The notes under the pieces: model-generated
Told to the model about the DNA's origin: nothing
Databases searched by the model: none
What the model saw: only the letters and a program-made list of their open reading frames with translations
Position numbers and translations under genes: made by a program
NCBI GenBank assembly: GCA_035578175.1
Contig: JAQMRL010000010.1
Span: 32,480,784-32,544,783, forward strand
Reading direction: 5' to 3'
Length of the DNA: 64,000 nt
DNA from: Catonia carolina
Taxonomy: Eukaryota; Arthropoda; Insecta; Hemiptera; Achilidae
Shown: positions 11,500 to 23,327 of the stretch, one piece after another
Numbering within the stretch: position 1 is the stretch's first letter
Layout: each line of letters opens with the position of its first letter

Positions 11500-11785
11500 T
11501 CAATCAGTTTTCTTCTTCTGCCCTTCAAGGATTAAACATCTGTCTGTTCCGAACTTCTGAAATCTCCCCATCTCTTCTTCGGGCGTCCTCGGTCTCTTCC
11601 TACCTCCGGTTTGTCACCCAGCCCCTGCTTAGGTATTCTATTCTCGCTCATCCAGTCCATTTTATATTTTGCAGTACCCTATCATTTTTGGAGATGTTAT
11701 ACTTTGTTGCACCGAACAAAACGTTTACCCATGAACTGTTTCTAAGCTGTTTCCTTATCCCTGTACTCCTATAACGATCTTCTCT
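11500..11785 (-). mobile_element. LINE 3' fragment, same family as 3305-3753
   Basis: The boundary cttcttctgcccttcaagga followed by ctgttccgaac matches the 3' UTR and tail junction of the LINE at 3305-3753. The body is too degraded for a clear reading frame. The plus-strand ORF here is the antisense shadow. Confidence 0.55.
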
Positions 11786-11971
11786 ACTACATCCATATGT
11801 TTGCGGTAAAAATTTCATTTCAGCCAAAAAGTAGAGTTGGCACTGCTATTTTACGAAATCTTAACCTCGTATCCCTACTGGTGTTGTCTTTTAAGGTTCT
11901 GTGGATAGTTCCGCATACATGTTGGATACGGTGCATCAAAAATTTATACGTGAAATCAAACACAGTCAAAA

Positions 11972-12274
11972 GTCGAAAATCCAAACCAATTTGGACCATA
12001 GGTACGGATACCGATTTGTTCGGATTTTCGAACATAACCTAGAAATGCCGCTTAGGCCACATTTTGAAAAGCATTTTGAAAAGTTTAAAATAAATATTAA
12101 ATGTAAAAACTTCTCTTTACTTACGTATATTTAGTTGTTTTTAATAAACAAATATGTAGGCTTATGTTTGTAAATAGGCCACAGGCTAAACCGTGCTTTA
12201 CTTTTGCCGTTCTCGCGGAAATTAAAATATCGAAAAAATCCTCGGATGGCGTTCGGATTATCGACGCTGTACTG
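11972..12274. mobile_element. Pogo/Tigger-like remnant
   Basis: The right end at about 12240-12274 (ggatggcgttcggattatcg, then acgctgtactg followed by TA) resembles pogo/Tigger terminal repeats. Inside, gtcgaaaatccaaac (11972) and the inverse of ttcggattttcgaac (12017) form a short inverted pair. I could not find a matching left end, so the outer boundary is unknown. Confidence 0.4.
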
Positions 12275-12365
12275 TACTCGTTTTTTAAGCCATATAGGGC
12301 TACAAAAATTCATTAAAGAAGAAACATCTGATTTCAATTTTTGTGTGTTGGAGTAATTTGTCCTG

Positions 12366-12800
12366 ATGTTTCTTTCCTTCTTCTCCAGTATTCCTTCAAT
12401 CTTTTTGATATCCTCTGGCGTTCTTCGTCGGAATATAAGATTTTATATCGTTTGGTCTGTCTCTTCTGTTCAAATCTTGTGTTGTTCAGTTTGTGGTAAT
12501 TTTCGGATTTTCTTTTCAGGTCCTCAAGTGAGATTTGGATTTCGTTCTTGTCCTATTCAATTTCTTTGATTCAGTGGTCTGAGATTTTCTTTGTAGGAAA
12601 TAGTTGATCATTGTGTGGAGATTCTGGTAGAGTCTCTTTTCAAGAGATGGCCAAAGAAACAAATTCTCTATTCCCTCATCTGGTCTACTAGAGGTTCTAA
12701 ATTTCTGTCGACATCTTCGTTCGGGACGGGCTTCCAGATGCCGTCAGAGAAACATAACTTGTTCAGGCATTTTCTGGTGATTCGACGTTCTAATTTTTAG
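12366..12800 (-). mobile_element. LINE C-terminal fragment, frameshifted
   Basis: The minus-strand translation carries WIKEIE-type (here HxIKEIE with a stop), DLKRKSENYHKLNN and then DEERQRISKRLKEYWRRRKK. The latter matches the basic WTEERKKxxSERMKxYW-like tail seen in many insect LINEs. Stops and frame changes show it is dead. Confidence 0.65.
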
Positions 12801-13249
12801 ATTCTGTACTAGTTTGAATAACAGTGGGTTGTGAAACTGTCCACGGAAATTTCACTTTTACCCTGATTTTTTTTGAAAAAGTCACATTAACAGTTTGGTT
12901 ATTAGCGAATGCGGTTTTTTGTAATTATGACGGTAGATTTGACTTATTATAAATTCCAGACCCTTACCGAAAATCGATTCCGTGACTTACGCGGTATTTA
13001 TTGGTTTTTATGGTATTATACACAAATAAATTACTATTTTAAACGTCTTTTGTTAAGTGTTTCTGGTTCGATTTCAAGTAAAAAGCTGAAAATTCTTGAA
13101 AAGTTAAAAAAAATCAGTTAATGTTCGATTATTACTATATTAGGTTTTCTTTAGGTTGATTTCTGTTAACACCGGGTTCTATTCTCAAGTGGAACGTAAA
13201 AAAAAGTACATAACTTGTTTTAAAACTCACAATTAATTACTATTGAATT
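12801..13249. other. AT-rich DNA, no feature seen
   Basis: No gene, splice-flanked coding segment or shared repeat was recognised. Confidence 0.4.
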
Positions 13250-13586
13250 GTTCCACCGGATTGGTCTAAACTCTAGAGGTAAAGTCGTTGCCACGAATCA
13301 GCTGTTTTAACAGCTGATTTTCGGAGATGTAGGTTCCGGGTTCAAATCCTAGTAAAGGTTGTTACTTGTATATGGATTTGAAAACTAGACAGTGGTGTAC
13401 TTTGATGTTTAAGGTTGTTCACTTAACTACATTCTTTCAGGAATGGTCGACCTAGGACTGTACAAGACTATATCTCATTTACATGTCATACACATCATCT
13501 CATTGGGTCATGGGGTTGCTTATTGTTCTGAATTGAAGAGATTGAAACGTACACACATTAGGCTAGGGATAAAAAAAAAGAAAAGA
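13250..13586 (+). repeat. S4 tRNA-derived SINE, near full length
   Basis: The head (accggattggtct, ctctagaggtaaagtcg) carries an A-box-like motif and B box gggttcaaatcc. The hairpin aatcagctgttttaacagct lies between them. The body ends with cacacattaggc and an A-rich tail. A small duplication in the A-box area distinguishes this copy. Confidence 0.85.
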
Positions 13587-14394
13587 AACGATTGAAATAC
13601 TCATTAGGTCGCTGGCGACATAGTGTAGTGCCTTGTGACCCAACAGTTAATGAGGCATTAAAAAATAAATTATTTATTATAGTTTTACGCCCACTAACTG
13701 ATACTTTTACTCGTAAATTATGTCCAGGATTATGTTTAAAAAATAATGAAGATAAGTCTGTAGAATATATAATGTTTCTTCAATAAATACGGTAATACGA
13801 TTTTACTCTTGTATCTAATGAATTTTAATACCATTTCTAATTAAGGATAAAATCGTTTATAATATCATTCCTTTAATTTATGCTCCACAGTTTTATGTTA
13901 AGGAATAAATTATTGACCATAAGAATTGTGCATTTAAAGAATTAAAATTCTTGCGGTGATAATTTATGTATGTATTGCACAAGTAATGAATATTTAAATT
14001 CAATTAAAGCTCGGTATTTAAAATCATGTACATGCACTGTGCATGTTTTAAGTTTAATATGTACATTACTTAAGTTTTTTTTAAAAAAGAAACCATCTGT
14101 GTTATGTAAACTGTGAATTTAGAAGTATAATTTATTTCTGAGGCTATTATTTGACGCTTGCTAGTAGTATTAAAGTCCCTAGGCCGCGGTACGAACGTTG
14201 CGCTTAGCTAATTTGTGATTGGACTGGAACCTTACTGTTTCCAAACCAACAGGATTTGCTTCCCCAGGTTCTTCCGTCGTTGGAAATCTCCTCAACATCT
14301 GTCTTTAGAGCCGTTGACCGTTTTTTTTTTGCCTCAGTTGATCCGTGGGTGCTTATTTAGTGAATGCTTAAAGACTCACGAGAAACAAAAGTCA
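13587..14394. other. No gene seen; GC-richer patch at about 14160-14350
   Basis: The first part is AT-rich. From about 14160 the sequence becomes less AT-rich (ccctaggccgcggtacgaac) and contains no clear frame. It leads into a short LINE-like segment. Confidence 0.4.
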
Positions 14395-14447
14395 ATGATC
14401 CAAGCAGCAGAAATGAGGTTCCTCAGACATGTTAAAGGATGTACGGC
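14395..14447 (+). mobile_element. Short LINE-like coding scrap
   Basis: The plus-strand frame reads MIQAAEMRFLRHVKGCTA, which matches the AEMRFLRR motif of the LINE at 3305-3753. It is cut immediately by a family H element. It is the only plus-strand LINE scrap I found. Confidence 0.45.
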
Positions 14448-15209
14448 TTAAAAATACGGAAAATCACTCTTTCACGCTAAACTAGCCTCTGTAGAGAAAA
14501 AATTTCTAAATAAAAGTTGTAGATCATTTAATTTCCAATAAATTTGATTATATGAATACACTTTAATCGTTAAATGCCACTAAGGCCGAAATCGTAAAAA
14601 ATCCATGATTTTACTCGTTTCGTGAGAAAAAATACAGCAAATCGCTAATCACCGCTAAACTAAGCGTTATACAAAAAATATTTTGAAATAAAAGTTGTAG
14701 GATTTTAAATTTTCTACAACTTTTATCATATACAGTTTTGCGCTATAATGCATGTTAAAGTCGTCATCGTAAAAAACTAATTTTTTTACGAGAAAACAAC
14801 CTCCCCAAGAATTTCAGCAGACATGGCCCTATCTTGTAGAGCATCAAAAGTTTAGTAAATGAGGCGATTTAAAAAAAAAATCGTAGTAGCCGTTTTTGAG
14901 AAAATCGCAAAAAAGTGAAAAGTGACACGAATAAACTACTACTTACGGTTGACCGATTTTGATGAAAATATTTGTATCGGGTCCTCTAGTGGTATCTAAC
15001 TTAAGTTTCAAGTTTCAAAATGGTACGATGTTCCGTTCTTGAGATATTCTGTTCACACACACACACACACACATCAATCTCTAAAAACATGTTTTTTGGG
15101 TTCAGGGGGTCTAAAAATGTGTAGATTCGGTGAAAACTCAATTTCAAAAAATCGACTTGAAAACAATAGGTACTTTTCTTCTTATATATTCATATAGGCA
15201 AGAGAAACT
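14447..15209 (-). mobile_element. Family H element, 3' end missing
   Basis: It covers the H blocks in reverse from ggcttaaaaatacgg to ggcaagagaaact. A CA microsatellite lies at about 15054-15073 and the 5' region is intact. The hairpin end and distal subterminal repeat are missing; the truncation abuts LINE sequence. Confidence 0.8.
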
Positions 15210-15229
15210 AAAAACCGCTTAGTCCTATC

Positions 15230-15516
15230 TTTTTTTTTTTTTTTTTAAATTCCTAATATGTGTACGTTGCAATCTGTTCAATTCAGAACAATAAGCAACT
15301 CCATGACCCAATGAGATGAGGATGATGTGTATTACGTGTAATTGAGTTGTAGTCTTGCACAGACCCAGGTCGACCACTCCTGAGAGAGTATGCTTAATTG
15401 AACCCCAACCATCAAAGTACACCGGCAACCGCTATCTAGTATTCAAATCTGTATAAAAGTAACTACCTTTACTAGGATTTGAACTACGAACCTTCATCTC
15501 CGAAAATCAGCTGTTA
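15230..15516 (-). repeat. S4 SINE
   Basis: A T tract at the left is the A tail. The body runs through caatctgttcaattcagaac and ctgagagagtatg to the B-box region (aggatttgaac on the plus strand) and part of the head hairpin. The 5' head is truncated. It is only 90 bp from another S4 in opposite orientation. Confidence 0.85.
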
Positions 15517-15606
15517 AAAAGTCCTATCTGTTATCAGAATTTTACAATATACTAAATTTAACATAACAGGTATAGGCTCTTCCGTTTTCCCTTAAGAAGT
15601 GTTTAA

Positions 15607-15925
15607 CCCACCGGCTTGGTCTAGAGGTAAAGTCGTCGCCAAAATCAGCTGTTTAAAAGCTGATTTTCGGAGACGAAGGTTCCTGGTTCAAATCCTAGTA
15701 AAGGTAGTTACTTTTATACGGATTTGAATGCTAAACAGTGGTTACCGGTGTACTTTGATGGTTGGGGTTCAATTAACCATACTCTCTCAGGAATGGTCAA
15801 CCTGAGTCTGTACAAGACTACACCTCATTTACACGTCATGCACATCATCCTCATCTCATTAAGTCATGGGGTTGCTTATTGTCCTTAATTGAATCGATTG
15901 CAACGTACACAAATTAGGAATAAAA
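15607..15925 (+). repeat. S4 tRNA-derived SINE, full length
   Basis: This is a complete head (ggcttggtctagaggtaaag, hairpin around atcagctg, B box ggttcaaatcc), body and A-rich tail. The flanks agaagtgttt and agaattgttt may be a one-mismatch target duplication. It forms an inverted pair with the copy just upstream. Confidence 0.9.
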
Positions 15926-16051
15926 AAAAAGAATTGTTTTTCTTTTGTTTAGATTTTGTCATTAGCTCAGAGAGTTGGTAAAACTTAAAAAAAAAGAATC
16001 AATTCCGTATGTTTGCTATACATTAAATATTTTATCGTACATTATGTTTTT

Positions 16052-16850
16052 ACTTTCTCTTGCCTATATGAATATATAGGAAAGGAAAGTATTGTTTTCA
16101 TGTCGATTTTTCGAAATCGAGTTTTCACCGGATCTATACGTTTTCAGACCCCCTGAACCCAAAAAACATGTTTTTAGCGATTGGTGTGTGTGTGTCTGTG
16201 TGTGAACAGAATATCTCAAGAACGGAATTTGCGATTTTCTCAAAAACTGGTCCTACGATTTTTTTTAAATCGCCTGGTTTATTCAGTTTTTTATTCTCTA
16301 CAAGATAGGGTAGGCGTCATGTTTGCTGAAATTCTGCGTAAGGCTATTTTTACGTAAAAACATTTTCTTTTTAAGATTGCGGCTTTAATATGCATTTTAG
16401 CGCAAAACGTTATATAATAAAAGTTGTAGAGAATGTAAAATTCTACAACTTTTATTTCAAACATTTTTTTGTATAATGCTTAGTTTAGCGGTAATTAGCA
16501 ATTTTCTGTTTTTTTCTCACGAAAACGTGTGAAAAATCTTTTTTTTAAGATTTCGGCCTTAGAATGCATTTTACGACAAAAGTGTATAAAATAAAATTTA
16601 TAGGAAATTAAGAGATCTACAACTTTTATTTTAAGCATTTTTTTGTACAGTGCCTAGTTTAGCGTGAATGAGCGATTTTCTGTATTTTTAAGCTAAACTG
16701 AGGTCGATTTTAATTTTGCGTATTTCACTAATGTTTTTTGAGGTTAGTTTTTTGTTAATTTCTAATGTTTTAATGCTAATGTTAGGTTTATTTTTAATTA
16801 TTTGCATTGGCAAGAGAAAGTTGTGTGAGTGTTTCACACCAGATTTTTTT
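16052..16850 (+). mobile_element. Family H element, nearly complete
   Basis: It has the 5' subterminal repeat actttctcttgcc and a GT microsatellite at about 16183-16204. A deletion follows in the aacggaacatcg region, then two diverged internal blocks. The 3' end shows ggcaagagaaagt (16809-16821), the hairpin gtgtgagtgtttcacac and cagatttt. It carries no long coding frame. Confidence 0.9.
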
Positions 16851-18481
16851 CATTATTGATTATTCGCTGTACGTCTAGGTTTGAATGTAAAATATCGCTG
16901 TTATCAATAGATTTATCATTTGTTAACACTTTTATGACAGACCATTCGATCATCACAAAATGTGTAAAGCTTTGTGGCTAGTTATGGATTCGTTAAACCT
17001 CGTGCATTTCCGTTACAGTTCGGTTTTGATAGCTACAACATGGTTGTCTTGGATTAGTACGTTACGAACTCTCGACCACGAGGCTTGGCGGACGCAGACT
17101 TTGTCTTCCTCGTGTTTAACCTCGCCGCATATTTCTTACGTTCGGTTTTTATAATAAAAAAAACATGTGATATTTGTTTAGGTTAAGTTGTTATTAAATT
17201 ACTCGGTTTTTTTTTAGTGTTTTGTTGTTATTTTGAAAATATTCATTATAATAGGTTATGTGTAAACAAATTTGTTTATAAAGAAGGTAGATGAATTTAC
17301 GGTTTTACTTCGTAAAGTATGAAAAGTTTTAGTGTATTCTAATGATAAATAATTATATTTAACATTTCTGTATATATATTTTTCAACCGTTATGTCATAA
17401 AATTTTATTTTATCTTGTTTAAAATCACATAATCAGTTTTAATTAAGTTCAGTATGTTTTTTTTATATCATATTTTCCAAGTTAAATTAATTTAATACTA
17501 ATTTTTCCGAACAGTTTTCATGGATATCTAAGTGTTTTTATTCTGAATATTCCCGGTGAATGTTATACACACATTTTGTTTAGTAAATTCAGTGTACGGA
17601 ATAACAGCTGATGTATGTAACTGATAAACACACATCTCAAGGCCGTTTTTATTAAACAATCACCTGTAATTTAATTTGATTTTTAATTAAATCGTATAAT
17701 GCAGTACATATTCTCCAATCTAGTTTCTCTGTTTTACTTTATTCTGTTTTTAATCGTTTGATGTAAAGTGTTCACTCTACTTGGGTTTTTCAAATTAAAT
17801 TTTTTAACCTAACTTTTACTGTTTATATTGTTAACAATTGCTTTTATAAAATTAATATGCAAGTTGTTTTGATTGAAAATACAGTTTATTGATATTTTAG
17901 ACACTTGAGTTCAAAATAAATACGGTCCTTGAGTACCAAAATATTTATTATAATCTTATGTAGTGTCAACCACTGCGGTAAAACAGTTAAATTAAATCTA
18001 AAATCATGTGGGTATTTATTTGAGGTTAGATATTAATTTCTTTTGTATTACTACGTTTAAACATACAAATGATTTGAAATATTTTTGCTAGTTTGAGTAA
18101 AACAATCTATATGAATTTTCCGATGTTGTCAGTCTGTTATGTTTTTAGTTATGGAGTTATCGGGCTCCTAATCGATTGTAACAATTTTTTTGTTTGAAAT
18201 CGATACTTTCTTGTGTGCTGAATCCCGAATATGAGTTAATTTTTGCGCGTAAACCGCTGTGGATTTAATTATAAGCCATTTTGTTTATTTACTACCGCCC
18301 CCACTTTCTCATATTAATTTCAATTTTGTAGTTTCATTTTTCATTACACTTTAAATGCTCATTAAAATCTAAAAATGTCATTACTAATTTTACCTATAAA
18401 TCATAGATTGGTAAAGGAAGCTTTGTAAAGATGCATAATTTTAAAAATCCATCTGTTTTTACTTAATTTCATTTACTATGT
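16851..18481. other. No gene seen; GC-richer patch at about 16930-17150
   Basis: About 16930-17150 is less AT-rich and open on the plus strand (about 64 codons), but I recognise no domain. It may be a transposon scrap. The rest is AT-rich with no feature. Confidence 0.4.
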
Positions 18482-18660
18482 GATGGCCAGTCGGGTGTGT
18501 AGTGATCTATTCGATAAGCTGCCTTGTACGCTAAGGCTCCCGGGTTTGATTTCCCAGTCAGGTCTGGCATTTTTTCATCACTCATTTTCAATTATCACTT
18601 ATTATCCACATCTGAATTAATGTGCCAAACGGTCGGATGTAAAACCAAAATAGAATAAGA
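18482..18660 (+). repeat. tRNA-derived SINE
   Basis: The head ggccagtcgggtgtgtagtg is followed by B box gggtttgatttcc. The tail cggtcggatgtaaaaccaaaa resembles the tail of S3 copies (cagtcggacgttaaac). It is a related but separate family. Confidence 0.65.
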
Positions 18661-18766
18661 TCAGAAATAGTACTCAACTTTGCTTGTTATTTATTCGTAC
18701 TTTTTGAATGAAAAACGTAATTAGCGGAGTGGAGAATTAGCAAAAATTTGTGCAAATATAAACAAA

Positions 18767-19193
18767 CAGTAAAACCTCGTTATACGGGACTAATGACTGG
18801 TTATACCCTTCCCGGTATATCGGAATTCCGGTATATCCGAATTGGCGATTGTAGTTCAACAAATATTTTTTATTGCTCCATACAAATTTGTAATAATAGT
18901 ACATAAAAGGAATGTGTAAAGTCTGGAGTATTACTATATACAGTTGGTATTACCGTTGTCATTGTATTACCATTACATAGGCCCTATTAACTTACTGCTG
19001 TCGTTTGCGACACTTGTTTTCTTTATTTTGGGCGCAATGCCAATCAGAATACAATAACTTCGCGAACGTCATACATAAACAGATAGAAATTGAGGGTTTT
19101 TCCTTTTTTTCAACTTCTTTGTGCGTTTACTCCTTAATATAAAGTCCGAGCCGAGCCCGGTATCTCGAGGTTCAATATAATGAGGTTTTACTG
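18767..19193. mobile_element. Pogo/Tigger-like MITE
   Basis: The left end cagtaaaacctcgttata and the right end (tataatgaggttttactg) are inverted repeats with one mismatch over 18 bp. Subterminal ggtatatcgga and ggtatctcgag motifs resemble pogo-type ends. The length (427 bp) leaves no room for a transposase. The outside bases are not TA, so the target site is decayed or the ends are mis-set by a few bases. Confidence 0.7.
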
Positions 19194-19624
19194 TGGCGTA
19201 ATCCGGATAAATCGAAGCTGAGAGATATTTGTTATTAAAAGTCCGGGTTACTTCGAATAATTCGTAATTAGAAGTAGAAGACCTAAAATAGAATATTACA
19301 TTTTTATGTTAAGAAATAAAAGAGTACTATACAGTACACTAAAATTACAAATGTATTAGTTCAAAAATTTATAAGAAACTATCAGGATAGAATCATAGAA
19401 GCGGGAAGCAAGTCGATTCGATGAACAAAGTTGGGCAGTACAATAATGTTGAAGTTATTTTTGAATATTGTTATCCTTAGATATTTTTAGCGCATACATT
19501 TTTGATCTGTTCGGAGTAACTGGATAATACTTCAGTAAGATTTCATGCGTTTGTATTGTGTACCTTGAAATCGTGTAATCGCTCTTTATGGGTCGGATAC
19601 CAGCTCGGATAATTTAACTTTTTT

Positions 19625-20115
19625 AGTATAGTGCCAATTTTAGACCATGTAAAGTAACCTAAGATGTTCTGGAAGCTCTTTGCACCCCATATTCTCAGCA
19701 TTTATTCACTGTAGACTATTTCCTTTCTTCTCTCTTCTCGGTGTCCAGTTTTTGCTCTTCATGAAAGCCCGAACAGTATTTAGTTGTCTGAATTTGATTC
19801 ACTTCATTGTTTTTTTTTTCAGTTTATTCTGGTTTTCTTAATTTTTTTTGACTTTTTTAAACAACTTATCGGAAAACTTAGGTCTATTGTTTAGTGTCTG
19901 AAAAATTTTGGTGTTTTTCCAATTATTATATTATAATCGTTCATTTCCCTTGTACAATTTTTCTCCGTCTTCGTAAACTATATTGTCAGTTTATTACCTT
20001 CGGACCCATTGTCTTTCGGAGGGTATTTCTCTAATAGTTCTCTGCTTCTCATAGATCAGCCTTCCTGGTCATTCTAAAACACTCACTCTCGTGCAGACAC
20101 ATGTTTTGCTACAGA
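19625..20115. repeat. Unclassified interspersed repeat (family U9)
   Basis: It shares tctggaagctcttt, tcttctct..gtgtccag, tgctcttcatgaaagccc and ccttcctggtcattctaaaa with 63750-64000, and part with 56105-56265. No conserved frame was found. Some sequence features resemble degenerate LINE 3' regions, but I cannot confirm that. Confidence 0.5.
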
Positions 20116-22377
20116 ATTATTATGTCTAATCATGGCTGGTCTTTATAAAGTGTTTCCTTCTAATACAAGTGGTGTATTCCTCGGAGTGCACCGGCTGTCT
20201 TTGATAATCCAACTTATAGAAGTGTATAAATATATTATATTTTTGTAAAGAAACACTTCAGAAAAGTGAATCGTGTATGACTTACATTCAGTTGTCTTCT
20301 ACATGGAGTACAGGATATCGTAAAACAAAATGATGTGAAACAATATTTTAATTTAGTCATCCGGAATTTGGAATTCCTTTTGTGATCTTAAGCTTACAAT
20401 GTTTCAGTCATTATCAAGGACGTTAAAATTGTCCATTTTTGTTACCGATAATTAGCTTGAATGCCCCTCTCGCGATTAATCCAAGGTCGTTTTATATTAT
20501 AATCATCGTATAAATATAAAAACAAAATTTGGTGTTTCTTAGAATTCATCTTTCTTTCTTCTTTTTAAATGCTGAAACGGTTTTTATCACAATTTTAATT
20601 ACGGTTTGATTTGTTTATTGAACACAACACTTTGCTTCATTAAGCAATTATTTTTAAGGAAATTTACAATGTATAACTGTTAACCTATATATTTTTTTCT
20701 TGTAGTCGCTATTTTAAATGACTTTATTTCGGATGAAATAAATAAAAATGTGCTGTAATTATAGTGAAATTTTTAGTACTGTTACATTGTAGTAAAGGAA
20801 AATTAGTGAAAAAATATAATAAAATTAGATGGGAGAGGTACTTGGTTCAAATATTCAATTGAACGTTGTTTCCGTTGATGAATTAAGTCCAGTCATTATA
20901 CGTGCAATTAAACCCGGTAGTTTTTTCGATTGTATCTGAAATTTTTTTTAGTAAATGCATGTATAAATTGAGTTATAATTCTATTGTAGGTCTGCAGCAC
21001 AGTCTAAAATTATAATGCACGGGTTATACTTTCTTCAGTTAACTGTAAAGTAATAATATAAAGTTTATGCACTGTAGCTATTTATTTAATTTTATATTAC
21101 CTTTATTTTTGCTCTATATGTTCCAGTTATATGTGTTTGTGTGTATGTTTCCATGTCATTCGTACGTATTTCTATATTTAGGTCACTTAGTACATGTTCT
21201 TTCTAATTATTTATAAGGACAGATCATCATGGTACACTTCATTTTCAATTTATGAAAAAATTAATGTTTTCCATACAATGTCAACTAACCCAAATTTTTT
21301 TGTTGGGGTTCTACAGATTTGTCCGCTTCCCGCATTCTACAACCCATCGTATTGTGTCCTACCACTCAATTTTCCAAAATCCCTCGCTACCATGCTATCT
21401 TGGACTCTCTGCATCCATATTTTCTGAGGATGACCTTTACTTAATTTTCTTCTTCATCACTTAATCAGTTAGACAGTAAGTTACTGCCTGTTTCGGAAAT
21501 CACCTTCCTCTGACGACTAACATCCCTTCGACCGTTTGGCTTATAATTCATTGCCAATCTAGGCAAACGGCTTCCATTTATTCGTTCTAGACGACTACTC
21601 CAGTTGATTCCGTACTCATTGATCTTCTAATTACTACTAATTAATTTTCTACTTAATTACTTAAAAATAAATTTGTTTTTACTTAAAAATTAACGTAATT
21701 TTCTGGATAAAAAAGGAACCCTCTTTGGGATTTTCTGTCCGCTACCTTTATATAAAAATCATTAATTAAGATTGGCTTCAGCTCTGGTAAATCGCTTTCT
21801 ATTGTAAACCAACCTCAAAAGTGTGTGCGTACTGTTATGTTTGTCACCGTTCTTTAATATTTTTAACAATGAAAATTTTGTTCATCCTGTTCAATCCTCA
21901 ACTATTCTCTCGTAAAGAAATCCAGAAGCCCATACTTATGACTCTTGTACTAGTGACCATGATAGGGAGTCTTCCTCTTGTGGTGCTTATTAACTCTCGT
22001 TCAAAACAAATGTCTTAGAACTCTAGATCAGTTCAGTCTTTCAGTTGGTAGAAAGCCACTTAGAATTGTTAAGTGACACCGGTTGGACGTTCAGCCTGGT
22101 GATTAGCGAACGCATAGACCTATGCATAAAGAAATATCTTATTGTTCGAATTCATAAAATTGGATGGTTGTTTAGAAATGAAACAATATCAAATAACAAC
22201 AAGCGAAATTCGGTCGGAATCTTGTTCTAGAAACATTTTTAATCACGTCCGTAATTCAAATACTATGTTAAACAATTTATAGTAAACAACAGTATTTTTA
22301 TGTAGTAAAAATTGTTTTTCTCTTGAGTAATTATTTTGCTTAATTCATTAAAAGTACTTTATAATTTATTTCTAACC
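20116..22377. other. No gene seen; possible degraded LINE at about 21290-21610
   Basis: Most is plain AT-rich DNA. The 21290-21610 section is less AT-rich and pyrimidine-rich on the plus strand, like the other minus-strand LINE tails, but no motif is clear. ORFs near 21194 and 21821-22230 lack recognisable domains. Confidence 0.35.
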
Positions 22378-22620
22378 CACCAGGTTGATCTAGTGGTAAA
22401 ACCGTCGTTGTGTGTCTGATAATGTACGTAGACGAAGGTTCCGTTGTACAAATCCTTTTTAAAGTTAGTTTTATACAGAATTAAATACTAGTCAGTAGTT
22501 ACCGGTGCACTTTGATGGTTGGGGTTTTAATTAACCATACTTTCTTATAAATGGTCGGCCTGAGTCTGTACAAGTATACTACATTTACACGTCATACATG
22601 TCCTCATCTCATTGGTTCTT
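22378..22620 (+). repeat. S4 SINE, diverged
   Basis: The head ccaggttgatctagtggtaa, the body ggtgcactttgatggttggg and ggcctgagtctgtacaag follow S4. The B box is eroded and the 3' end is truncated near ctcattggttc. Confidence 0.75.
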
Positions 22621-22629
22621 AAATTAATT

Positions 22630-23327
22630 CTGCAATTATTTTTGTTATCGGCAACTGTACACTATTGAGAACCTCGTAATTTGAACCGGTATCCCTAACG
22701 AAAAATAAGAAGAAAAGAGGTAACAACTTAAGATTAGAATTAATAATAAAAAAACAAGCCTCAAAAAATCAGAACAAAAAAATAACTTTAAAATAAAGAA
22801 AAAAGTAAAACAAGGGACAAATTTTCATGTAGAACTCGCATCTGGTCGTTATGTAAAGTTCCTCGCCTATTTCTTTCAACTGACTGGACCAAAAACCATG
22901 GCTTACTTTTAAATAAAATAGTAATATATTTTAATTTGTCTAATTAACTCTATATCCATTGAAAGTTTACTATTTGGTTTACATCAGTCATCATGATAAA
23001 AGAGGTTATTTTAAGTATTCTAAATACTTAATATGCATTACTTTAAAAATCTTTTCTAATACTTTTATAGTGATTAAAATCTTTATTATGTAACCTATAT
23101 AAAAAGTTCCGGATTAATTAATACAAATAAATATAGATTGTCATAAAATCGTAATAAAGAGGTAACAATATTAACAACACCCATAAAAAAGAGATTATTG
23201 GATTAAGGTGATTGAATTAATTACCACTGAATTATCAACGGTGTATAATAACTTATAAGAAATTTTAAACGTTTTCTTTCTCAGATATCTTTAGCACAAC
23301 TTTGTTCAGTCAAAAACCTAGAGTATT
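22630..23327. other. S8 scrap then AT-rich DNA
   Basis: About 22635-22690 (ttttgttatcggcaactgta, then cactattgag) matches the S8 tail in minus orientation. After that no feature is recognised up to the H element. Confidence 0.4.
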
